A stretch of 64,000 nucleotides of DNA from an uncultured Bacteroidota bacterium (GTDB taxonomy: Bacteria; Bacteroidota; Bacteroidia; Flavobacteriales; Flavobacteriaceae): assembly GCA_902622595.1 (NCBI GenBank), contig CACNQM010000002.1:177736-241735 (forward strand), read 5' to 3'. This document shows, in pieces, positions 8,878-16,545 of the stretch. Under the pieces are notes generated by a model. That model made no database searches. It was not told the DNA's origin and was given only the letters and a program-made list of their open reading frames with translations. Positions within the stretch are counted from its first letter, which is position 1. Every line of letters begins with the position of its first letter. Position numbers and translations under genes: made by a program.

Positions 8878-9828
8878 ATGTCCGTACTGGTTTATATAGA
8901 ATCTGAAAACAGTAAATTTAAAAAATCATCTTATGAGGCACTATGTTATGGTAGGGCTCTTGCAGATAGTATAGGAAAAAAAGTATGTGGTGTAGTTATT
9001 AACTGTTCAAATACTGAAAATTTAAATTCTTATGGAGCTGATAAAATTATTAATATTAATAGCTCTGATTTAGTTGATTTTTCATCAAAAAAGTACGCAC
9101 ATGCTTTAGTTGAAATAGTAAAAAGTGAAAATTCAAAGATAATTATACTATCCTCTTCACCTAATTCAAAATACCTTGGTGCACATTTATCTGGTATAAC
9201 TGACTCATCATTTGTTTCAAATGTTGTCAAATTACCAGAGAGCAGCAATCCATTTATTGTTAAAAGAACTTGCTTTACAAACAAAGCTTTTTCGTTAACT
9301 GAATTAACCTCAGACTTGAAAATCATTAGCATTACTTCAAATTCCTTTGGGATAGTTGAAAAGCCAAACAATCCTGAAAATGAGACCGTGGAAATCAAGG
9401 GAATTAGCACAAACCAAAAAATATTAGATATTGAAAAAGAATCTGGTACAGTTACAATAGCAGATGCTGAAATTGTAGTTTCTGGTGGTAGAGGTCTAAA
9501 AGGTCCCGAAAATTGGGAAATGATTGAGTCACTTGCTGAAACACTGGGTGCTGCTACTGCATGTTCTAAACCTGTTTCTGATATGGGTTGGAGACCTCAT
9601 AGTGAGCATGTTGGTCAAACAGGTAAACCAGTAGCTTCAAACTTATATATAGCAATTGGTATATCTGGAGCAATTCAGCATCTTGCAGGTATAAATTCGT
9701 CAAAAGTAAAAGTTGTAATCAATAATGATCCTGAAGCACCATTTTTCAAAGCTGCAGATTATGGTGTTGTTGGTGATGCATTTGAAATTGTACCTTCCTT
9801 AATAAAGAAACTTAAGGCTAGGCAATAA
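8878..9828 (+). CDS. etfA: Electron transfer flavoprotein subunit alpha
   Basis: A 316-residue ETF alpha subunit. The C-terminal FAD-binding domain is well kept: VVSGGRGLKGPENWEMIE, a GATACSKPVSDMGWRP block, SEHVGQTGKPV, YIAIGISGAIQHLAG and the closing NNDPEAPFFKAADYGVVGD. It forms the heterodimer with the beta subunit encoded 3 nt upstream. The next gene is convergent, and the 139 nt in between are AT-rich without a GC-rich hairpin. Confidence 0.95.
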   Translation: MSVLVYIESENSKFKKSSYEALCYGRALADSIGKKVCGVVINCSNTENLNSYGADKIININSSDLVDFSSKKYAHALVEIVKSENSKIIILSSSPNSKYLGAHLSGITDSSFVSNVVKLPESSNPFIVKRTCFTNKAFSLTELTSDLKIISITSNSFGIVEKPNNPENETVEIKGISTNQKILDIEKESGTVTIADAEIVVSGGRGLKGPENWEMIESLAETLGAATACSKPVSDMGWRPHSEHVGQTGKPVASNLYIAIGISGAIQHLAGINSSKVKVVINNDPEAPFFKAADYGVVGDAFEIVPSLIKKLKARQ

Positions 9829-9967
9829 TATAATCTTATTAAAAAAAAATATCTATAATATTTTATTATAATAACACTAAATAAGCGTAAAATTTTAATA
9901 GATCATTTACTTATAAAATTAATTAAATAGTTTTTAACTATAATAATTTTTATTTCCATTATTTTTT

Positions 9968-11797
9968 CTAATACTCTGTATAAATTACCTCAAGTTTCAA
10001 CCTCTTAGTAATGTCAGCTTGGGATGGATTGGATCCAAATAAAGCAACTGGAAATGGTAATTTTATTGAAGGTGAAGGTAAAAATAGTTTATTTTGATTA
10101 ACAAAATACCCATTTTTCAAAGATATGTCTTCAATATCAGAAGTAGTAGTTAAACCTAGATCTATATTTAATGAATCATGCCTAACAATATTTGAGATAT
10201 GATTAGTAATATTGAATTTATAGCTAGTTGGCAAATTATTTGAATCATATTGAAGAAAACCGCCAAAAAGAAACTTATTAGCATTTACAGCTGAAGGACT
10301 AAAACTAATTGAAAAGTCTTTGTTGTAGTCTTCTATGGGCAGACCATCCTTATATGAGTATATGTAAAGTCTTTTTGGTAAGAGTTCATAGTTTGATTTA
10401 TGTATCTTATCGTCCAAGTGTAATACTATGTTTGCCTCATTTATCAAAATATTTTTTGTTTTAAAATCTCTAAGTTCTGATGATATAGAGTTGTCATCTG
10501 AAAAAAGTTTTAATTTGGAGACAAATTTTGTGCCGTTTAGATAAATTTTTTCAGACTGTATATTTTCATTAGCAGCTTCAACCTCATCATTAATATTTGT
10601 ATTAAACCCTTTATGCTCGTAGAGATTGAATGTAACACCCCCTAACGGAATTGCATTTGTCTTTTTCTTTCTCTCAATGATATCATCGGAAACATCATCT
10701 GTTCCATTAGTATTATAAAAGTTATAATTATATTCAAGAACTATTCTAGCGTTAGATAGATCAAGAGACATAAATAAATCATCTGAAAAGTTTTCCGCTT
10801 TAACAATTATTCCATTAAAATAGTTGTTAAAATTTGCTTGATTTGTAAGTCTATCTGAACCTTCCTGGTTAACTATATAGCGCTGAAAAAATAAAATATC
10901 TAAAGGAACTCTAATTCTTGGTGTTTCAAAATAATTTACTTGTGTTAGTTCATCAGGATCTGTTGTAGGATCATCTTCTGTAAATAGAACAGGTATTTCA
11001 TCAAAGTTTAAGGTCACTTTGTCGTCATGTAGAACTTCTCCATAAAATCCTTTTTCATAAAAATTATCATTTGAAAAATATTCTTTTGTGGATTCAAAAT
11101 TATTATCAGGGTCTAATGTGCTCAAAAAATAAGTAAGCTGATAAACTTTTAAATCAAAGCTAGCATTTCTATTACCATATACTGAATCTATTTCATATAC
11201 TTGACTTTCACTATTGTACGAAGAATTATCATCATCATTAGGATCAATAATTCCATCATTATCAGAATCACTACTTAAAGGATTTAAGCCAGCCCTTGAC
11301 TCTGTTATGTCAGAGAGCCCATCATTATCAGAATCACTTTCCTGGTTTGATGGATCAGAATCATATATATCTATGACTCCGTCACCGTCAGTATCGTTGG
11401 TGTTATTAAAAAATGGCAGATCAAGATAAACCCCTGTCAACTTTTCATCTTCATTGATAACTCTTGTATCTAAAATACTACCTTCATTTTCTTGATCTTG
11501 ATTAAAGTCTCCAAAATATTCCAAGGGTAAAATATTAAGCTGAGAAATAAAGCTAGAATTTGTCCTTCCAAAAAAATCATCACTGAAAGTCCCTAACTGA
11601 ACACTTGAAATATTATTAGTTTGAACCTTATCTAATGACTTCTGATAAGAGAATATTGGAAAAGTTTTAGTCTTTAAGTCATCAAATTGTTCTTCAAAAA
11701 TTTCTAAACCAACAGAATAGTAATCCTTATTACAAGAAAAGATTGATAGAAGAAAAAATAAAACTATATAAAATTTTAAAAAACCCTTTTTCTGCAT
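9968..11797 (-). CDS. DUF4270 family lipoprotein with thrombospondin type-3-like repeats
   Basis: A 609-residue exported protein starting with a basic N-terminus, a hydrophobic segment and lipobox-like FSC (Cys22). The body matches the DUF4270 family of Bacteroidota, whose function is unknown. Residues about 135-195 contain Asp-rich calcium-binding repeats of the TSP3 type (DTDGDGVIDIYDSDP, DSDNDGLSDITE, DSDNDGIIDPNDDD), which looks like an insertion into the domain. It directly follows the starch-synthase-like gene with no spacer, and that neighbour pair is conserved in Flavobacteriia. A calcium-stabilised surface or periplasmic role is inference. Confidence 0.75.
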   Translation of the reverse strand: MQKKGFLKFYIVLFFLLSIFSCNKDYYSVGLEIFEEQFDDLKTKTFPIFSYQKSLDKVQTNNISSVQLGTFSDDFFGRTNSSFISQLNILPLEYFGDFNQDQENEGSILDTRVINEDEKLTGVYLDLPFFNNTNDTDGDGVIDIYDSDPSNQESDSDNDGLSDITESRAGLNPLSSDSDNDGIIDPNDDDNSSYNSESQVYEIDSVYGNRNASFDLKVYQLTYFLSTLDPDNNFESTKEYFSNDNFYEKGFYGEVLHDDKVTLNFDEIPVLFTEDDPTTDPDELTQVNYFETPRIRVPLDILFFQRYIVNQEGSDRLTNQANFNNYFNGIIVKAENFSDDLFMSLDLSNARIVLEYNYNFYNTNGTDDVSDDIIERKKKTNAIPLGGVTFNLYEHKGFNTNINDEVEAANENIQSEKIYLNGTKFVSKLKLFSDDNSISSELRDFKTKNILINEANIVLHLDDKIHKSNYELLPKRLYIYSYKDGLPIEDYNKDFSISFSPSAVNANKFLFGGFLQYDSNNLPTSYKFNITNHISNIVRHDSLNIDLGLTTTSDIEDISLKNGYFVNQNKLFLPSPSIKLPFPVALFGSNPSQADITKRLKLEVIYTEY

Positions 11798-12607
11798 TTA
11801 ATCTGTATTTTCTAAAAGGAACTTCATTAATGCCTCATCATTTGATGAATCCTTAAAATTTAAAGATTTCTTTGAATGTGATTTAATTGAATTTAAAGTT
11901 GATTTATCAATTCTGTCAGACGAAATTATTACCGAGTCTGAATATTTAACCATTAAATCTGTTAAAGACTCGAAGTCAGGTAAAGATAAATTACTAAGAT
12001 CTTGTTCAATACCATCAAATTGAATTTTATCTACAATTTTTTTTGATAAACTTCCCTCAAAAGATTTATTGTAAATAGATGAAACTATTTTGCTATTGTC
12101 AAAAACAGGATCATCTGCAAAAAGAGTTTTAAAATATAATGGAAACAATGACGTAAACCATCCATGTAGATTAATTATGTCCGGTGTCCAATTAAGTTTT
12201 TTTACAGTCTCTATAACACCTTTTGTAAAAAAAATCATACGTTCGTCATTATCTTTTAAAAGTATATCATCTTTATCTTTGAGTAAATCCTTCCTTTTAA
12301 AATAATCTTCATTGTCAATAAAATAAACCTGCATCCTTTCCTTGGGTATGGATGCGACTTTTATTATTAAAGGCATGTACAAGTCATTAATAATCATATT
12401 CATACCAGAAAGCCTAATCACTTCATGAAGTTGATGCCTCCTTTCATTTATAATACCATATTTTGGCATGAAAATCCTGGTCATACCTCCAAAATCATTA
12501 ATTTTTTTTGATACTAAAAATGAATTAACAGCTTTTTCTGTTTGAGGTAAATAAGGTACAACCTCAGATGAAATGACTAGTATTTTTTTGTCTTTCAATA
12601 ATTTCAA
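11798..12607 (-). CDS. Starch/glycogen-synthase-like catalytic domain protein (short form)
   Basis: A 269-residue protein matching only the N-terminal half of GT5 glycogen/starch synthases, with ILVISSEVVPY at the start and PDIINLHGWFTSLFPLY near 140-157. The usual C-terminal GT1 half is absent, and the KxGGL substrate loop is not recognisable; the corresponding area reads ISSEVVPYLPQTEKA. Short homologues of this length are common in Flavobacteriia next to panC, so this is a family form and not a local truncation. Catalysis of glucan synthesis is doubtful. It is divergent from panC, with the DUF4270 gene immediately downstream. Confidence 0.7.
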   Translation of the reverse strand: MKLLKDKKILVISSEVVPYLPQTEKAVNSFLVSKKINDFGGMTRIFMPKYGIINERRHQLHEVIRLSGMNMIINDLYMPLIIKVASIPKERMQVYFIDNEDYFKRKDLLKDKDDILLKDNDERMIFFTKGVIETVKKLNWTPDIINLHGWFTSLFPLYFKTLFADDPVFDNSKIVSSIYNKSFEGSLSKKIVDKIQFDGIEQDLSNLSLPDFESLTDLMVKYSDSVIISSDRIDKSTLNSIKSHSKKSLNFKDSSNDEALMKFLLENTD

Positions 12608-12698
12608 AATCTAAACTTTGGCTATAGCTTGGCAAAATTACGAAAATTATGAGTAAGAATATAAAAACATTATCTTTAAGAGAATTAATTTCTCAGAT

Positions 12699-13523
12699 TT
12701 GAGAGCTTACTCTTCCCATAAAGACATTATTAAATTAGTTAATAAAGTTGATTCTGTTGGTCTAGTTCCAACAATGGGATCTCTTCATGAAGGGCATTTA
12801 TCTTTAATAAGAAGAGCTTTGAGTGAGAATGAAAAAGTAATTGTTTCAATATATGTTAATCCATTACAGTTTAATAGCAGTGATGACTTAAAAAAGTACC
12901 CCCGTGACATTAAAAATGATCTTCAAAAATTAGAAGCTTTAAGTGATATTATAGCTTACGTTCCAAATGATAATGAGATGTATAAAAAAGACAAAAAGAA
13001 AAAAAAATACAATTTTGGTCAATTCACTAAAATAATGGAGGGTAAAATGAGACCCGGTCACTTTAATGGTGTTGGAACTGTTGTTGAGAAACTTTTAAGG
13101 ATGTTTAACCCTACTAATGCATATTTTGGGGAAAAAGATTTTCAGCAGCTAATTTTAATTAAAGCATTAGTAAGAGAACAAAAACTAAAAGTTAATATAG
13201 TTGGATGTAAAACAATTAGAGAAGATGATGGTCTTGCTATGAGCTCAAGAAATAAATTACTTAACAACACTGAAAGAGAGAGCGCAGGTCATATTATTAG
13301 ATTACTTAATAAGGCGAGAGAGCTTTACAAAAGCTCAACCTTAGAGGAAACAAAAAGAAATATATTAAAGGATGCTCTAATGATTGAGAATTTGAATTTA
13401 GAGTATTTTGAGATACACGATACCTCTGATCTATCAGGTTTTTTTGAACAGGAGAAGGAGATTAGAGCATTTATAGCATGTAAGGTGGGCAACATTAGGC
13501 TTATAGACAATGTAACAATTTAA
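12699..13523 (+). CDS. panC: Pantoate--beta-alanine ligase
   Basis: A 274-residue enzyme forming pantothenate from pantoate, beta-alanine and ATP. Motifs are LVPTMGSLHEGHLSLI (HIGH-like), YVNPLQF, AYFGEKDFQQL and REDDGLAMSSRN. The start is a TTG: the frame is closed by a stop at 12654, and alignment of MRAYSSHKDIIK to the usual PanC N-terminus puts the first residue here. An ATG at 12649 opens a different frame that ends at 12702. The gene is divergent from the starch-synthase-like gene, and the flippase-like gene follows after 4 nt. panD, often found here in Flavobacteriia, is absent. Confidence 0.93.
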   Translation: MRAYSSHKDIIKLVNKVDSVGLVPTMGSLHEGHLSLIRRALSENEKVIVSIYVNPLQFNSSDDLKKYPRDIKNDLQKLEALSDIIAYVPNDNEMYKKDKKKKKYNFGQFTKIMEGKMRPGHFNGVGTVVEKLLRMFNPTNAYFGEKDFQQLILIKALVREQKLKVNIVGCKTIREDDGLAMSSRNKLLNNTERESAGHIIRLLNKARELYKSSTLEETKRNILKDALMIENLNLEYFEIHDTSDLSGFFEQEKEIRAFIACKVGNIRLIDNVTI

Positions 13524-13527
13524 AACT

Positions 13528-14478
13528 TTGAAAAAAAATCTGAGAATATTAATCCCAATAATACTAGGTGTATTTTTTATATATATAACCTTTGTAATTA
13601 CAAGTCAAGAAGAAAGGCTTCTAATCTTTGATTATATAAAATCTGCTAAAATAGAATATTTGCTTTTAGCTATGTTTCTTGGAGCATCTTCTGACATAGT
13701 TAGAGGTTTGAGGTGGCAGCTTTTATCAAAGTCTATTGGATATGACTCTGGAAGAATTAATAGTATTGCAAGTGTGTTTATGTGCTATACATCTAATATG
13801 GCTATTCCAAGATCTGGAGAAGTAATAAGAGCGACTGTTCTCAGTGAATATAATAAAATCCCAATTGGGAAAGCTTTTGGAACAATTGCTGCTGAAAGAG
13901 TTATTGATATGTGTATTTCAATAACAATACTTTTTTTGGTTTGGGCACTTCAATATGAAATAATACTTGAATCTTTTTTTGAAGACAATTTTTTAAATTT
14001 TATTGATGATAATTTTTGGATTATTTTTTTCTCAATAAACATACTTATAGCCAGTGTATTTATATTAATTGTAAAAGTTGAAAGTATAAAACGTTTTTTT
14101 AAAAGTGTGCTGGAGGGATTTTTGTCACTAACTAAACTTAAAGGAAGACTGTTGACATTTGTATTTCTCTCTTTACTAATATGGATGTGTTACATTCTAG
14201 CTTTTTTTGTTATTAAATTTTCAATTACAGAGCTCAATGTTATTGAAAATAGCCTTATTTTTCCTGCCTTTGTTGTTGGAGTTTTCAGTATTTCCTTATC
14301 AAATCATGGATTGGGTGTTTACCCCTTAGCAATAGCCTTATTTCTGTCAAATTTTGGGATAAACACTGAAATAGGTTTATCTTATGGATGGCTTGCTTGG
14401 TCATGCCAAGCTATTATAACTTTAATTTTTGGAGGTCTTTCTTTTTTTGTACTACCTTTGTTAAAGACAAGAGATTGA
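13528..14478 (+). CDS. Flippase-like / lysylphosphatidylglycerol synthase TM-domain protein (UPF0104)
   Basis: A 316-residue polytopic membrane protein with about seven to eight hydrophobic segments, from the N-terminal ILIPIILGVFFIYITF to the C-terminal FGGLSFFVLPLL. The sequence pattern (DIVRGLRWQLL near 57-67, NMAIPRSGEVIRATVL near 91-106, GTIAAERVID near 118-127) is that of the UPF0104/AglD-like family related to the MprF flippase domain. The start is TTG at 13528, 4 nt after panC, so the two are translationally linked. Lipid or glycolipid translocation is family-based inference. Confidence 0.8.
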   Translation: MKKNLRILIPIILGVFFIYITFVITSQEERLLIFDYIKSAKIEYLLLAMFLGASSDIVRGLRWQLLSKSIGYDSGRINSIASVFMCYTSNMAIPRSGEVIRATVLSEYNKIPIGKAFGTIAAERVIDMCISITILFLVWALQYEIILESFFEDNFLNFIDDNFWIIFFSINILIASVFILIVKVESIKRFFKSVLEGFLSLTKLKGRLLTFVFLSLLIWMCYILAFFVIKFSITELNVIENSLIFPAFVVGVFSISLSNHGLGVYPLAIALFLSNFGINTEIGLSYGWLAWSCQAIITLIFGGLSFFVLPLLKTRD

Positions 14479-14479
14479 A

Positions 14480-15820
14480 ATGGAAAAAATTATCAAGCAA
14501 TTTTTGTCGGAAGTAAATAAAAGAAACCAAAATGAACCTGAATTTATGCAGGCAGTAACTGAGGTTGCTGAGACAGTTATCCCTTATATAGTCACTAAAA
14601 AAATTTATTACGGTCAAAACATTTTACTTAGAATGGTAGAGCCTGAAAGAGTAGTTTCATTTAGAGTAGCTTGGATTGATGATAATGAAGAAATTCAAGT
14701 AAATAGAGGGTATAGAATTGAAATGAACTCCGCTATTGGGCCATATAAAGGTGGTTTAAGATTCCACCCTTCTGTTAATATGAGCATCTTAAAATTTCTT
14801 GCTTTTGAACAAGTTTTTAAAAATGCTTTAACCACTCTTCCTATGGGGGGTGGCAAAGGTGGGTCAGATTTTGATCCAAAGGGAAAATCTGATACTGAAG
14901 TTATGCGTTTTTGTCAAAGTTTTATGACAGAATTATTCAGACATATTGGTCCGAATAAAGATATACCTGCAGGAGATATTGGTGTTGGCGGTAGAGAAAT
15001 TGGTTACCTTTTTGGGCAATATAAAAGATTAAAAAATGAATTTTCTGGAGTATTGACAGGTAAGGGGGTTTCATGGGGAGGATCTCTTATTAGGCCTGAA
15101 GCAACAGGATATGGTGTAGTTTATTTTATTGACGAAATATTAAAAAACAATGATGATGGCTTAAATAATAAAGCAGTTATAATCTCTGGTTCTGGAAATG
15201 TTGCTCAATATGCTACAGAAAAATGTATCGATATGGGGGCAAAAGTTTTAACACTTTCTGACTCATCTGGATATATTTATGATAAGGATGGCATTGATAA
15301 AGAGAAACTAGATTATATCATGGAGTTAAAAAACGTTAAACGTAAAAGAATTTCAGAATATATTAAAAAATATTCTAAAGCAGAATTTCATTCCAATAAA
15401 AACCCGTGGTCAATAAAATGTGATATCGCTATCCCATGTGCTACTGAAAATGAGCTTAATCTGGATGATGCAAATAAATTACTTAAAAACGGCTGTAAAA
15501 CTGTTGGTGAAGGAGCAAATATGCCATGTACACCAGATGCTGTAAACCTATTCCTAAAAAATAAAATTCAATATGCGCCAGGAAAAGCCTCTAATGCAGG
15601 AGGAGTTGCTGTTTCTGGATTAGAGATGGCTCAAAACTCACTTAAATATACGTGGTCAAGAGAGGTTGTCGATACTAAACTTAAAGAGATTATGTCCGAT
15701 ATTCATTCTTCATGTCTTAAATATGGTACTGACAAAGATTATGTTAATTACGTTAAAGGAGCAAATATTGCTGGTTTTGTAAAAGTAGCTGATGCAATGC
15801 TAGCACAAGGTGTAGTCTAA
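14480..15820 (+). CDS. gdhA: Glutamate dehydrogenase (NADP-type)
   Basis: A 446-residue hexameric-type glutamate dehydrogenase, the usual length for the bacterial NADP-specific form. The substrate-binding and catalytic block GPYKGGLRFHPSV, then LPMGGGKGGSDFDPKG containing the catalytic Lys, and the Rossmann region VIISGSGNVAQYATEK are all present. It interconverts 2-oxoglutarate plus ammonium and glutamate and is a main route of ammonium assimilation. It begins 1 nt after the flippase-like gene stop, and recO follows after 5 nt. Confidence 0.95.
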   Translation: MEKIIKQFLSEVNKRNQNEPEFMQAVTEVAETVIPYIVTKKIYYGQNILLRMVEPERVVSFRVAWIDDNEEIQVNRGYRIEMNSAIGPYKGGLRFHPSVNMSILKFLAFEQVFKNALTTLPMGGGKGGSDFDPKGKSDTEVMRFCQSFMTELFRHIGPNKDIPAGDIGVGGREIGYLFGQYKRLKNEFSGVLTGKGVSWGGSLIRPEATGYGVVYFIDEILKNNDDGLNNKAVIISGSGNVAQYATEKCIDMGAKVLTLSDSSGYIYDKDGIDKEKLDYIMELKNVKRKRISEYIKKYSKAEFHSNKNPWSIKCDIAIPCATENELNLDDANKLLKNGCKTVGEGANMPCTPDAVNLFLKNKIQYAPGKASNAGGVAVSGLEMAQNSLKYTWSREVVDTKLKEIMSDIHSSCLKYGTDKDYVNYVKGANIAGFVKVADAMLAQGVV

Positions 15821-15825
15821 TTTAA

Positions 15826-16545
15826 ATGTCAAATTCCAGAGCACTTGTAATTAAGTCAATAAAACAAGGTGAAACTAGCTCAATAGTATCATGTTATCTT
15901 GAAGAAATAGGTTACAAATCTTTTTTAGTCAAAGGATTATATAGTTCAAAAAAATCAAAATTTAGTAAGGCACACTTTTTTCCACTTAATTTAATTAACA
16001 TACACTATTCATCTAACGAGATTAAGAACTTAGGATTTATAAAAGAAGTAAAGTCTGAAGTTCTTTTTAATACGATACACTCCGATATTCAGAAAAGTTC
16101 TGTAATTGTTTTTCTTTCAGAAATTTTAAATAGCGTTTTTAGAGAGGAACTAGAGGTAAATAAAGATTTATTTGATTTTTTATTGAACAGTTTAATTTGG
16201 TATGATAATGTTAGAGAATGTAATAATTATCATATTAAATTTTTGATAGAACTTTCAAAATATATTGGTTTTCACCCAAATATTAGTAATGAAAATGATT
16301 CGTATTTCTGCCTTGAGTCTGGATCGACAACTAATACCAAACCGTTAAGTGGAAATATTTGTGGAGAAGATTTAAAATTATTCAAGAGTTTATTAGGCAT
16401 GAAATTTGAGGATTTAAATAAAATGAACATTAATAGAGAATCCAGGAAAAGAATACTAAATAAGATAATTGACTATTATTCTCTACATTTACAAATGTTC
16501 AAAACACCTAAATCAATTAATGTATTTGAAGAAGTTTTTAAATAA
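15826..16545 (+). CDS. recO: DNA repair protein RecO
   Basis: A 239-residue RecO with the N-terminal OB-fold (RALVIKSIKQGETSSIVSCYLEEIGYKSFLVKG) and a helical C-terminal half. RecO works with RecF and RecR to load RecA onto SSB-coated single strands. The zinc-binding Cys cluster of some RecO proteins is not complete here (only FCLES and NICGED). Its last 26 nt overlap the start of the next gene, a TonB receptor, an arrangement known in related genomes. Confidence 0.9.
   Translation: MSNSRALVIKSIKQGETSSIVSCYLEEIGYKSFLVKGLYSSKKSKFSKAHFFPLNLINIHYSSNEIKNLGFIKEVKSEVLFNTIHSDIQKSSVIVFLSEILNSVFREELEVNKDLFDFLLNSLIWYDNVRECNNYHIKFLIELSKYIGFHPNISNENDSYFCLESGSTTNTKPLSGNICGEDLKLFKSLLGMKFEDLNKMNINRESRKRILNKIIDYYSLHLQMFKTPKSINVFEEVFK

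Noticed and set aside
11214..11429. Ser-rich plus-strand frame opposite the DUF4270 gene
   Set aside because: It is the antisense of the Asp-rich TSP3 repeats and has no independent coding signal.
12649..12702. Short ATG frame (MSKNIKTLSLRELISQI) just before panC, considered as a frameshifted PanC N-terminus
   Set aside because: The TTG-started PanC already aligns fully with the family N-terminus, so no extra residues are missing; it is at most a leader peptide without supporting features.
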